From Viscum album (Eukaryota; Streptophyta; Magnoliopsida; Santalales; Viscaceae): DNA of 64,000 bases. The notes under the pieces were generated by a model. The model made no database searches. It was given only the letters and a program-made list of their open reading frames with translations, and had not been told where the DNA came from. The stretch covers positions 938,605,195 to 938,669,194 of the forward strand of contig OY728120.1 in assembly GCA_963277665.1 (NCBI GenBank), given 5' to 3'. Below, piece after piece: positions 37,290-49,350 of this stretch (positions are counted from its first letter, which is position 1; each line of letters starts with the position of its first letter). Both the position numbers and the translations under genes were made by a program.

Positions 37290-40200
37290 ATATACAAATG
37301 CAATGTTTTCACAAATTCCTCCATGATGATCATTACTTATGGAAAAAACCATGTCAACAACATATTCATCATTATTTTCTGTTAATCATTCCATGGGAGT
37401 TGGGATCTCACATAAATCAGCATCTTCCTTTAGTTGATCCCCACCAAAATATTTTTTTATTATTATAAATAAATAGACCAATACATATCTGATTGATAAA
37501 CAACAATGAAAATTTGTTTTTCATGTGTTTCCATTATAAAAGAATCAGTTGTGTCTTCCAATCTATTCAGATTAACAATTGTCATTCCAAATTCACCGTG
37601 TTTGAAATTGTTGTTACTGATAAACCATTTTCAGTTTAAAATTGGAACCTTAATTTTAAATTAATCAACCTCCTCTTTTTCTTCAATGACTCCATAATTT
37701 TGACATGATATAAAAATGGTGTTTTTGTCTTTAGAACTCGAAAAATGAAATGCTTCTGCAAACACCAATACCCCACTATTCTAAACTGTACTTTTGTTGT
37801 CCTGATATTTTGTATGAAATGTATAGCCATTACTATCATACATTGTCTATGTTATCGTATTTAAAATCATACCACCCACTAATCATCTTAATGTCTATGA
37901 TTTATCTGATCTACTAAGCATGTTATTTTTAAACCATGGAAAAAATGTTTTGTTAGGCTCATTCAAAACCCACATTTCATTCTTTTTTGGATGACATTGT
38001 TTCAGCTCATTATTATGGAATATGATATATGGTTTAGAATCAACTATGTTATTGAAGATGTATAAATGTACCTTCTTTGTCTATTTAGTTGACAACAATT
38101 TGACTTTTAATCCGCGAATCCCCTTTCCCTCGTTATTAAATCAATCATGGTGAGATGGAGGCAAACAAATGTGCTCCTCCATAGACAAGTATCTTGTAAA
38201 ATACTCCACAAACTCATTAGAAATATACTTTTCAAAAATAGAGGCTTCAGGTCAATATAGATTCTTGACATACCCCTTCAATATTTTTATATAAATTTCA
38301 AAATGATACATCAAAAAGGATATAAAGGTCCCCTAAGAATTATTTCTCGAACCATATGAACCATTAAATGAACTATTATATCAAAAAAAGATGGAGGAAA
38401 ATACATTTCCAATTGAAACATTATATAAATTACATTATTTTCCAAAATGTTCAAATCATCCACATCAATCACCTTATTACAAATTGAATTGAAAAAATAA
38501 CACACCTTTTTCATTGTCTTTCTAACACATATGGGAAGCATTCTATGCAATGAAACTGGAAGAAGTTGTCACATCATGACGTGAAAATCAAAAGATTACA
38601 TATCTATCAACTTCAAATCCTTTAAAGGGACAAAATTTTTTACCTTTGAAGTATAACCTTCCAGAAAATTTATATGATGAAAGAACTTAGAAAATCTAAT
38701 TTTACCCCACTTGGATAATGTATGAAAAGCCATAGGAAGAAATGTTCACCTTCCATCAAGAGTGGGAGCTAACTCCAAACATATTCACATTGATAGTATG
38801 TCTAATCTTGCATTCAACCCATCTTTATTCTTTCCTCTAATATCTGAAAAATTTCCAATAAAACTTTCACAAATATTCTTCTCCACGTGCATGAAATCAA
38901 TATTATGTTTCACTTCACGATATATCTAATATGGTAGCTCAAAAAATATTCACCATTTCTTCTAAATATGACTTTCATTCCCATATTTTTATTTAATTCC
39001 CAATTTCACATCAATGTTTGGAACCCTCTCAAAATACACATCAGTAGATAATGGTTTTGGATCAAGATAAAATTCTTGTGATCTATCGAATGCCTTTTGT
39101 AGTATTTTATAAGAGTTATCCATATGAAAAAAACATTCAATGACCAATGTATACAGTTTTCCTCCCATGATGAAATTGACAATATGAATTCTATTTTTCA
39201 AAAATTGGGCAAGCTTTATAACCCTTAACAGTGTATCCAGAAAAATTTCCATATTCTTGGAAGTCATTTATAGTGAACATAAGAACTTCATGCAGTTGAA
39301 AATATTCAATTATATAATAATCATACACCCTAATATCATCCTCTCAAAAAGTATTATAATAATCAATCAATAGTGACAAGAAAACGTCAATATCATTTTT
39401 ATGTTTCTTTAGACCAGAAATAATTATACTCAACATGAAATTTTTGTATATCATACAAACTTCAGGAGATAGCTTATAAATTACCAATAAAAAATTCGAT
39501 GAACTATGTGTGATACTAAGGATTCGATATGGATTTATTCCATCTGTGCTCAACCCAAGTCTAAGATTTCAAATTTCATTTCTGAATATAAGATACTTCT
39601 CATCAATTTTCTTACATTGTGGACAATCACCTAGATGGTTTATTTTTCCATCACATATCTACACATCATCATTCCATATTCACCTTTTTTCATTATGTGA
39701 ATTAGAAAATAAAAATTTCTAAAGAGGAATTATAAGAAGATACCAAAATACCATGGTAGGGATCTCTATAATCTCTATATCAGCCTGTGATTTTTGTTTC
39801 AACATATACCATGATGTCCGATATTTAGGAAACTCTGATAGAAATTCATATTCATTTTTATATATCATAAATTAATTTGAAAAATCCTATATTTTCATGT
39901 ATCACAATCCCATTGATTATGATATTTTCTTTTCTATATAAGGTGAATCTGGAAGATCTTTGTCTTTTGGAAGAATGTCATTCAACAATTGTAGAAGCTC
40001 TATAAAACTCTTTTCACTCCATCCATGTTTCTCCTTCAGGTTAATCAGTCTTACCACTGCCAATAAAACTATAAAATACATACAACAAGGATACAATAGT
40101 TTTTCATCATCAACATATAGATTCCTAACTGTCGGTTCTATCCCAATTTCTTCTACTGCAATATCACGAATAATTTCATCAATTTCATCGAAGTTATCAT

Positions 40201-40468
40201 CTTGAAAATCATCATCATCAATAGATCTGAAATTCATTCTAGTTTCACCATGTAAAATAAAAGGGTTATAACTCCAATTGAAACCAAAAATAATCTGATT
40301 ATTTCTGATCTCTCTACATTTCAACTTGTTTATATTCAAAAATTTAATGCGGAGACAAAAAAACCTATCATTTCGTAGAACATTTCATTTAGAAATTTCC
40401 AAAAAGGGATCAATAGCTTCCTCATATTCATTACTCATTCGATGTGCTATAATCCAACATTGATTCAT
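37290..40468 (-). pseudogene. TNP2-type CACTA transposase (Transposase_21, DUF4218, DUF4216), decayed
   Basis: This would be the catalytic transposase of the CACTA element. It starts at ATG 40468 with MNQCWIIAHRMSNEYEEAID (Transpos_assoc type N-terminus), has a stop after FLEISK, and reaches HGETRMNF near 40240. Then come an acidic stretch (DDDDFQDDNFDE), the LYP(C/G)C segment, HGWSEKSFIELLQLLND (near 39960-40010), MSTDGINPYR (39553) with ND IDVFLSLLID, and PKPLS near 39050. DUF4218 follows: FHVMM...QLLPVSL, ENNVIYIMFQLEMYFPPSFFD and VHLMVHM (38560-38320). DUF4216 follows near 37850-37450: NSGVLVFAEA, SSSKDKN, YGVIEE and FGMTIVNLNRL. The order matches full-length plant TNP2. Multiple stops and frameshifts make it non-functional; catalytic Asp/Glu residues could not be assigned. 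Confidence 0.85.
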
Positions 40469-41734
40469 TATTACCTATAACAAATATCCAAATTAAACAT
40501 CTTGTAATGATAAGCCAATTTTATTTTTATATGAAATATTTCATAATTTTAATATAAAAAAATTTGAAATATAAAACAATTATTTGTATATTTGAAAAAA
40601 AATCATGGAAATAATTTTAAAATGAAAATATAGTTATATATAACAGTTTTATATTTATATGAAAATTACATAATATGAAAGTAACACAATTTTGAAATAT
40701 TATAAAAAAAAATATGTGCATATTTGAAAATTATAAAATCTTTTGTTTTGAGAAATAAAATATTTTCATCATTTCTTGTAATTTATGTGGTCACATATAT
40801 GATTTTAATCATTATTATTATGTTATTTGTGGAAAATGGAATTGTGTATGGTCAAAATTTATTTGAGTGGAAAGTTGATATTGCTAGGTTTTGAGCCACA
40901 TTTTGAAATAGATTTATATTGGAATCAAAGTACATACCTTCATAGGAACCTAGATTGTCTTGGGAAAGAGGAGAAAATATCATATTAAAGGTATGTTTAT
41001 AGGTTTTTTGGGGGGATACTTATCTAATAATAAATTGTTAACGAATGCAATGCTAAATAAATAAGAAACCATGCATCAACATACAATGTAATAATATATA
41101 CTAGCAGTCCGTATAAAATATGTACTGTAGAAAACCTGACCATATATGAACATAATTAATTAAAAAAATGACCCAAATCCTATAAGAAGACTGAGAACAT
41201 ATTCATCCCAAAACACTAGGGAAAATATAACTTATTTTTTTCAAAACTGTAATAACCAAAATATTTAATGTGTTATATAAAATGACAATGGTGATATGGT
41301 ATATAACCAATGCCTCCATGATATAAATTTTCGGATTTCATATTGAAATATAGAACCAGCTAACCAAGGTAACATGGAGTTTAATTCCCTGTGATTCAGA
41401 TCAGGATAATAAAAACCATGTCAAACAATGATAACATTTAGAAATAGTCCATGATATTTAAATTTTTTAGAAAAAATAATCATAAAAGATAAATATAGGT
41501 CATATGCGAAAAATAAAGAATGAAATCGAGTTGTGTGAGGCTTACTTGAATTTTGTGAGTCGATCTGATAGATCTGGTGATAACAAAGATGTTGAATGTT
41601 TCTGAAAAAATGAGGTTGGAGGGTACGAGTTCAATGTAACCTTTCTAGGTTTTCGTTGCAGGAGAGACAAGTCGCTTGTTCCCCGATCAAAAAATATAGA
41701 ATGAGACAATACTATTTTTGATAAATTTTATAAA
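40469..41734. other. CACTA 1 right leader region
   Basis: This is the non-coding leader between the transposase start and the right subterminal array. It would contain the transposase promoter and any 5' introns. No single element stands out. Confidence 0.4.
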
Positions 41735-42110
41735 TTTTTTATCATACTGGTTATTAAATAACAGTTGTGATAAAAATTTTAATTACATTTATCACATATG
41801 TTTTATAACAACTGACATTATAAACATCTTTTCACATCAGTTATTTTATAACTAACGTGATAAAGCTAATTTTTTAACAATGGTTATATAATAACCGATG
41901 TGATAAATCGCGATAGTTTATTTTTCATGCCAGTACTAATATAACCAATGTAAAAATAGATTTATCACAAAAGTTATAATATAACTGATGTGATAAATCA
42001 AATATCATCATTTTTCATATCGGTTATATTATGACTGACATGATAAATAAACATTTATAGCTTTACAGGTTTATTATTTATAACCGACATAAAAAATGCT
42101 AACGTGGAAA
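41735..42110. repeat. Right subterminal repeat array of CACTA 1
   Basis: About eight palindromic units occur, for example TGGTTATATAATAACCGATG and TATCGGTTATATTATGACTG, mostly bounded by TTTATCAC or GTGATAAA. The spacing is 40-60 bp. The array is denser than the left one, as in other CACTA elements with unequal subterminal regions. Confidence 0.8.
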
Positions 42111-42551
42111 ATGTATTATGAACTACTGATAATCATGATTGTAATATAGTAGGAATAAAATATTATAAAATAACTCCATAAAAATAATTACATGAGAATT
42201 AAACTTAACCATAGATATTCAACTTGTTAAATGACCACATGGATTATCAATAAATAATATCATAATGATGGAATTCATAATCTGGGACATCATAAATATA
42301 CGATCAAGTCATCTGCTAATAAGTTTACATAAATATTTTAGGAATCAGCCAAAACCCAGTCTATTTTGTCTCATGAGATCTACTGATGCATTGAGGGGCT
42401 GTATTGGACCATTTCAGACACATAATATGTCTAATTCAATCCTTATATGAAAGGGGTGAAACATAATTGACATATAAATTCATGTGGAAACTATCATATT
42501 AAATGTAAATAGTTCCCCAATCAGAAAACATAATCAGAAACTATCCAAAGT

Positions 42552-42723
42552 AATATGAGAAATGGTATTCTCCCAGGGTTTAGCCCAGTTGGTAGTGGCA
42601 CTATGGTGTCTCGGCGAGGTCAAGGGTTTAAGTATCGCTGAGTTATTTCCTATTGGTTTATAGTATTATTTTTTCAACATTTGTTACCCTCCCACAAAAG
42701 TTATAACAATATGTAAAATGGTA
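42552..42723 (+). mobile_element. tRNA-derived SINE with 16-bp target duplication
   Basis: The body is 42568-42707 (140 bp). It has an RNA polymerase III A box TAGCCCAGTTGG (42581-42592) and B box GGTTTAAGTATC (42625-42636), spaced as in a tRNA gene. It is flanked by AATATGAGAAATGGTA (42552-42567) and AATATGTAAAATGGTA (42708-42723), which agree at 14 of 16 positions. The left LTR of B has no insertion at this place (near 28310), confirming a clean insertion. The tail after the tRNA-like head ends in ACAAAAGTTATAAC with no long poly-A. A degenerate tRNA gene is unlikely because it lacks acceptor-stem pairing and a clear anticodon arm. Confidence 0.85.
42581..42636 (+). promoter_or_regulatory. 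Internal Pol III promoter (A and B boxes) of the SINE
   Basis: The A box TAGCCCAGTTGG fits the TRGCNNAGYNGG consensus. The B box GGTTTAAGTATC is close to GGTTCRANNCC. The spacing of 32 bases between the boxes is normal. Confidence 0.75.
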
Positions 42724-45040
42724 TCAAGATAGTATATCCTTAGTCAAAATTATCATAAATCATTCAATAAAATATGGTGGATGATACCATATGATATCAA
42801 CCATAATTAAGAATATTATTCAACATAATGTGTTTACATATATGAAAATACTCTAAAAACATTCATAATTTCTTCAAAGAAATACCTTTTTTACTTTTGA
42901 AAGCAGATTTATTTTGGAAACACCATTTTAGTTTTCATAAAATCATACTATAAACATGTATATCATATAAAGGAAAAGAGCTTAAAAAATGAAATTATGT
43001 TTTTATAATATTAAAGGAACATCCACATTGAAATTTAGAATGGAAGAGATATAACCCAATGAAAGGGTGTTAGGTTTGAGATTCCCCTTACCATATTCCA
43101 AATATTCATATCATATGCCCCATAAAATTAATGTTCATAAAATAAATCATTGATTACCATGAAGATAAATAGATTAATTACATGATATATCAGTGGATGT
43201 ATACATACATTACCCAAAATAAATAATTGGTGAATAAGTCATATCTCACAAAAATAAATGTGGGATGAGAAACCCTTACCTTAAGTCTGAAAGCATTCTT
43301 CACATATACATAAAGTCCTAGATAATCAAATTAGATTCATTTATTACATAATTCATAACTCTTTAAAAATATATTTATTTTAATATAAATTTATTATGTT
43401 AATTTATGTCAATTCCAATGAGTTATAATGTTTAATTTTCTTCTTCCATGAGCATTCATTTCATAGTATTATGGTTGGTTCCCTTGCCTATAAATATAAG
43501 AGTTTTTGTCAGATGGGTTATAAATCTCCAAAAGTGAAATTATTTATTAATAATGTACTTAAATAAGTTTATATTATATCATATATCATTTTATAATATA
43601 GCTCAATGATTATTCATTAGATAAAATATTGATGATAATTATTAGATTATTTTGGTGGTCTTCAAGACCATCACAAAGTAATATCATTTTATTTAATAAT
43701 GTTGTTATATAATGGTTACAAAACATTAAATAAGAGTTAATAGACATGTTTTAATTTTTTTAACCATAATAATGGTTCTATTACCATCCTTTAAGGTGGT
43801 AATTAAATACAACAACTAATCATCCATAAAGGTGGTGAATCAACACCTCATGAATGATGTTTTCATTTTTAGAATAAAACGAAAGGTGACAAGATTTGAT
43901 GATGGATATTCCAATAATATAAAAAAATTATTTTATATATGTTATAATTGATTTATATTGTTATAATAGATAATAGATTTTAGGTAAGGATAAGAAAAGA
44001 TAATAAACTAAATGAATAAGAGGGAGGGTTTTTCCACTTGAGTGTTGTTTCATGAGAACCTCCAAAAGGAACTTGGAAATGGCCTTTTGGTCAGAATATA
44101 AAGACTAGAACATGAGAATGAGGTTTGGAAGAAAAAATTTTAGGAATATAATTATGATACAAGGATTATAAGGTGTGGGGAGAAGAGCTGGAAAGGGTGG
44201 TGTTTGCTGGGGAGAGGGGTTTTCATATTATTTTATTCAGTAGTTTACAATTTCGACTTAAGTATATTAATATTATTAATTATTATGACATAATATAGTA
44301 ACTAGATCATGTTAGTTCTAACTAATTAGTCATTATCTCATCCATACATCACCCATAACTCAATAAATCATTTACAAAATTATAATGTCAAATACCATAA
44401 ATTACAGTTTTTCAGTACTCACTGAAAATTAAACTATATTAAAAAAATCCTAAAAATTAAACCAAATAATTTTTCAATGTGTTGATTTCAAATATTTACT
44501 CCATTTTGAAGATATTTTTCAAAATATGATAGATTTAATTTCTAAATAAAATAATCATTTATTTAAATTATATTAATTTTAATATTGTAACTGATTTGGG
44601 ACACTTTGGAAAATAAATTATGGCCTCATAAAATTCTCTTATAATTATAATGAAACAAAATATTAATTTATGAATATATTTTATGATAAGAAATTTTCAT
44701 TAAAATAAATATATAGATTATAAACTTTTAACATAAATTTACATTTCACATAATACAAACTCTTAATTTATCATTTTGAAAACAATTCCTAACTTCTTCT
44801 GTGATATAAGTATATAATAATTTCTTTTATGAAAAACATAAATTCTATTTATAATTTCATAGGTTTTTTATTATTCTAATAAAAAGATTAATATTCTTAA
44901 TAGTCACATGATAATTCCAATGGTCATGTTAACATTTAATAGTATAACATGATTCTTTTAAGATCAGTGTTGCATGCCACATAAGCTTTATGATAAATTT
45001 ATTTACGAAGATACACATTGTTAAATATTGGACTGTTACA

Positions 45041-45512
45041 TTTCACATTAATAGGAAACATAAGAAGTCACACTTTAAAAAAAAATTGTTAATTTTTGTA
45101 TCTTTTCTCGTCCGTTAAAAAGAAATGTTAATGTGGATGATGTTAAAACTATGTCTTTCAACATCTGTTTATTTAAAATAATATTAATGATAATTATATA
45201 ATGAAATATATAATTCTTTAAAAATCAATATGAATGAAATCCAATGTTTGAATCCCTTGTATATATTTTTCCGTTAATTTTTTGAATAAAAACGATGCAG
45301 AAAGATATTTTAATGTCACTTTTAGGAAACATTTACAATGAAATATCTATTAATAGGGCCTTAAACGTCTATTTTTAATAAAAATAATATTTATAGTAAA
45401 TAATTGTTTAAAAAAATTGAAGACATGAATCATGACTTATACAACATAAGAAATAGAACTAAATAATAATGCTAAATTTAAAATATAACAGCCCAAAAAT
45501 TTTGGTCTTAAA
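45041..45512. other. Unassigned flank between elements B and E
   Basis: A+T-rich sequence. Near 45484-45500 ATAACAGCCCAAAAATTTTGG resembles a plus-strand gypsy LTR start (TGTAACAGCCC), but nothing downstream supports it. Confidence 0.35.
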
Positions 45513-45849
45513 TGGAAAATGGAATATGGGGTGTAGGGGGTGGGGGGGAATTACCTTTTAAAAATTAAAATGATACAAAATTGAAATTTTAATTTAAATT
45601 TATTTAGATACGATAAAATGATAAACTGATCAATGTGATTCATATTTATGTTAATATCAATTTTGATTTAGAATTCAAGAATAGTGAATAAATAATTAAT
45701 CAAATTTGTGAAATTTATGTTTACCAAGATTAGAATAATGGAAGGATAAAATATATAGAGAGAGAGAAATTTGAGAATAAGTTCAGCAATAGAACACATG
45801 GCTCCCCTATGTATCCACCCCTCGATTAGAGAGATATTTAGTATTATAA

Positions 45850-45965
45850 ATTTTCTTGGTTTTATAAAAAAACCCAAGAAATAACTTCCTTTCGTTTTAA
45901 TGAAAACAAAAGAATCAGCATCCCTTAGTTTTAAGAGACACCAATGAACCCAAGTTGTACGGTGG
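45850..45965. repeat. 34-bp minisatellite in 3' LTR of E
   Basis: Three imperfect units share TTGGTTTTA/TCGTTTTAATGAAAAC followed by AAGAATCA and CTTCC/ATCCC. Confidence 0.55.
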
Positions 45966-46203
45966 GAGGCGAAGAGATGATTTTCTTAGCACAAATCCAT
46001 TACAATTCCTTTTATCTATCTCTCTTGAATTATGGATAAGATTTTTAGAGTGATTTATAGATACAAATGTGAGAGACTATGAAATTTGGAAAATAATTTT
46101 GTCACTTTGATAAGAAATCTTAGAGAAATCCAAGGATTAGTAGTTAATGATTCATTAAAATTATAGCATCATCCTTAGAAAAGATACAAGCCACACAAAG
46201 ACT

Positions 46204-46212
46204 CTATTTATA
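46204..46212 (-). promoter_or_regulatory. TATA box of 3' LTR E
   Basis: The minus strand reads GACGGCTATAAATAGAGTCT, a textbook plant TATAAATAG context. It lies about 1.4 kb inside the LTR start. The matching site in the other LTR (near 50090) is mutated beyond recognition. Confidence 0.65.
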
Positions 46213-47606
46213 GCCGTCTGGGGAACTGGATAAGACTTGGGCTAATCCATATTACTAAAGATCCAAGTGGTGCATTTTTTATAATCATAGATATTACTCA
46301 GATGATTCCTAAATGGAGAAACATAATAGATATCCAATTCCACTGGAAAACCTATTTTCAAGGTACTAGGCACTAGAGTTTTTGAAACACCATTGGCTAA
46401 TTGATGCACTTCCACCATGAAGTATGTAGATTGTTAGAGGATATAAGAGTTCCAAGGGGACCTTCTGGATAACTAGTTCACTCATACTATTTTTCTAGTG
46501 ATTCACATGAGTATTGGACTATAATATGGTCCTTTAATATCACTTCAGTGTTTTATTTTGGTTAGTTTCCGTCATGTCACTATAACTCAACAACACACTA
46601 GAAAAAAAACTAGAAACACACTTCACTAATTTAAGGAAAACATAAAAGTGTTTCTGATCATTAAAACAAAAACAAATAATAGAATCAATAATCTCGCCCC
46701 TCCATTTTATTATTAATAAAAATTGATATAAAAATCCAGAAAATGAAGAGGTAATGATAAAAAAGTAAGGAGTTAATAATTTTTTCTGAAATCATTTCTC
46801 CCTTTTGATAAAGTAATTACCCCCCATTGGGATACAAAGAAACATTCTCCCCTTTTGAAATATGAAATATCGATTCTCTATTATGTTTTCCCTCAATCAT
46901 AAAAACATCTCCTCCTTTGGGATTATCAAAATGATTCATTCATAGAATGAGGGTGATAAAAGTAATATCATATTATATAAACATTCAAAAAAACTTTTAC
47001 CCAACATGCCTAACATTATCTAACATTTCCTAAGAAAACTAATACATAACAATGTGATGGTATTTTCAATCTTTAATACATAAACTTATAAATATATAAA
47101 AAAAATTAAATTCAAAAATTAATATATATATTAAAAAAATAGGCTCATGATCAATATAAGATAATATATTATCCAAAAAACCTTCAAAATAGAGATAATT
47201 GAAAACATGTATTTTTTAATCTAGTATAAAGATACTCAAAGAATAATGAAATATTAAAAAATAATTAAGAATGTTATTCTTTGTGATAGAAATATAAAAC
47301 GTTATTTTAACAAAATATTTTCACAATAGAACATCTTTATCAACAAATTCAAAAATAAATAACATCCTTAGATTAGAGAGAAAAAATGAAATAATATCAT
47401 TAAACATATCCCTTATATGAAACAAATAAATCATATAAAAACAATACACATTAAATATTTTTCAATTTTTCCAAAACCATGGATTTTTCTTCATTATAAA
47501 ACCTCAAAGTAATATTAGAATAATTTTATATAGAAAAATCCTATATGATATCAAAAGTCAGTGATTTTTTGTTACTATATTTTAGGTCTTTCGGTGTCAA
47601 CTAACA

Positions 47607-49350
47607 AAAAATTTCAAGATGAAATAATTTTGGTTCCACTAAATTTTTTCAAACAAATATTTTGGAAATAAAACATGGCTATATTTTTTTGAGAACATTA
47701 GTTGAAATAGGGTTAAACATGAGTCTTATATGCCATGGCATCTTTAAATATCATTTAAAAATTAAACGCATAGATTTTTAAAAATAATTAAAAATTTATT
47801 TTCAGAAAACCTTTTTAAAATGTGATATTTTTCGATGATATTTCATTATTTTAATAACCCAACCCAAGACTATTTATTTTAATAATTGTGAATCAGATAT
47901 GATTTTCACATTTTTCTTTACCTTGGGTGAATCTACTATGAGATATCTTGATATCATTGATTTTATATTTTAAAACATAAATATTCGATTGATTTTTTTA
48001 ATTTTGAAATCAAATCAAATTTTTATTTAAGAATACGATCATTTTCATTAAAAAGTTGATTTTCACATTGAGAACATGTTTATATTGCTTATGAATATAT
48101 TTTTAAAAACAATAATTTTGATGAAAACCATTTAAATTTTGGTCATGAGTATATTATAGGTATTTATATCATAAGGGGAATAAAGAATAATAATAATATA
48201 AAGAAGATGAGGAAGAGAATAAGATTAATGTGATTGAGAGAGATACATTAGGAAACTAACCCCATTACCTTCATCGAGATGCTCTGTAAGTCAATTAGGA
48301 AGTGAGTTGTTTGAAGATGTATTTTTTCACTATAAATAAATGTTGAAATGTTCATAACATTCTTACAATTCCTATTTTATTTCTAAATTTTTTTCTATAT
48401 TGAAGATTCTATTCTAATGTAAACCTTTTTGTCACATTAGAAAACATTCCGGATCAAAGTTTGAATTTTATCTTTCTGTTTTGTATAAAGGGGTGATTTG
48501 TTCTTATATTGATGTTTTGTTTCCATTTTAGAAGCTTCCCCAATTTCACTTTCATTATTGATGTCACTTATAGAAGAATAATTTTTTTTTAATTCTTTAA
48601 AATAATGGTTTTTTTATTTCCATGGCATCAATTCCTCCTTTTTTCACTTGTATTTTTTTTAAGGTTCTCATACATCATTATCGATTTGGTCAGTTCTTAA
48701 TATCTATATGTTTAATGTTCTTTGAATTGGGGATTTTTTCAATTTTGGATATAATGAAAAAATTAAAATCTATAGTATTATCTTCACGATTCTTTATGTG
48801 TAAAAATCATCACAGATAAGTTTTCTGACATCGAAAATGTTAATAAACCTCATAATCATGAAATTAATATATTCATTGAGATTTATATAGAAACATTAAA
48901 AATATTAAAGATACATATACAATATAGTTTAATTATGTTTATTTATTCTTTGATATGTTACTTCTTATAATTTACATATTAAATTGTTCATTTTGTAAGA
49001 AGAAACATGATTAAACTAATTGAAACCAAGGCCACAATATAAATAATTAATTGATTTTGTATTATGTTAAAATATGTTAATATCATTTGAAATTTTCAAA
49101 TATTTTAATTTTCATGTTTGAACATAACCACACATTTCTATTTTTTAAATAGGATAACCTATTATACTAAGAATTTTATACATGTTATTTTTTTAATCAG
49201 GATAATTGGTTGCATAAAAAATAGCTACATGTGAAGAATATTCCATTAAAAAATTAATTCTTAGAAATAGGAAAATATTTTAAAAACTAAAATCAATTTT
49301 TGAAAACAATTATTTTTTATAAAAACAAAAATATCTCCTTTGATACTAAT
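47607..49350. other. Interior of element E, no recognisable coding
   Basis: There is no clear gag, protease, integrase or RT motif on either strand. The frame at 48622-48819 (plus) is Phe/Ile-rich and looks like chance. A faint Cys/His cluster near 48800 on the minus strand is too weak to call a zinc knuckle. Confidence 0.4.
49332..49350 (-). promoter_or_regulatory. Primer-binding-like site of element E
   Basis: The minus strand reads CAATTAGTATCAAAGGAGAT next to the LTR end, close to AATTGGTATCAGAGC of plant copia elements. Confidence 0.5.

Larger units (their letters stand above)
33279..42128 (-). mobile_element. CACTA (En/Spm) DNA transposon 1, complete but dead, nested in LTR B
   Basis: The element is 8850 bp and flanked by the 3-bp target duplication ATA (33276-33278 and 42129-42131). 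The ends are inverted: CAGTAGT at the left and ACTACTG at the right, so seven perfect terminal bases reading CAGTA rather than the usual CACTA. Inside each end lie arrays of palindromic TCGGTTAT...ATAACCGA(T/C)(G/A)T units. The interior, on the minus strand, holds a TNP2-type transposase pseudogene and a TnpA-like second gene. The empty site is seen in the left LTR of B. Stops in all genes mean it cannot encode its own transposase. Confidence 0.88.
27541..45040 (-). mobile_element. LTR retrotransposon B, with nested CACTA transposon and SINE
   Basis: The boundaries are sharp on all four LTR ends. The left LTR is 27541 (TGACCCTAGT) to 30652 (GGGGTGTCACA), and the right LTR is 32919 (TGACCCAGACCCC) to 45040 (GGACTGTTACA). 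The right LTR is 12.1 kb only because it holds an 8850-bp CACTA element and a 156-bp SINE insertion (with duplicated target); without them it is 3116 bp against 3112 bp on the left. Flanks TACCA and TTTCA match 3 of 5. The interior (30653-32918) carries gag remains and no pol. It belongs to the same broad family as A. Confidence 0.88.
32919..45040 (-). repeat. 5' LTR of element B, split by two insertions
   Basis: The LTR segments are 32919-33278, 42129-42567 and 42708-45040 (some target-site bases are duplicated). Joined, they align end to end with 27541-30652. By eye the two copies agree at about 70-75% of positions, with many C-to-T/G-to-A type differences, pointing to an old insertion. Confidence 0.85.
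45513..47606 (-). repeat. 3' LTR of element E
   Basis: The minus-strand start is taken at 47606 as TGTTAGTTGACACC, a copia-like LTR start. The lower end near 45513 is fixed by alignment to the right copy. It holds a well-kept TATA box at 46204-46212. The cluster of three decayed 34-bp units is at about 45850-45965. Confidence 0.55.

Noticed and set aside
41735..42110. A CRISPR-like array of repeated palindromes
   Set aside because: Units are diverged, spacing is irregular and the position at a CACTA end explains them. The context is a plant nuclear genome.
42568..42640. A possible tRNA gene
   Set aside because: A and B boxes are present, but the acceptor stem does not pair and the flanks are a 16-bp target duplication, so this is a SINE head.
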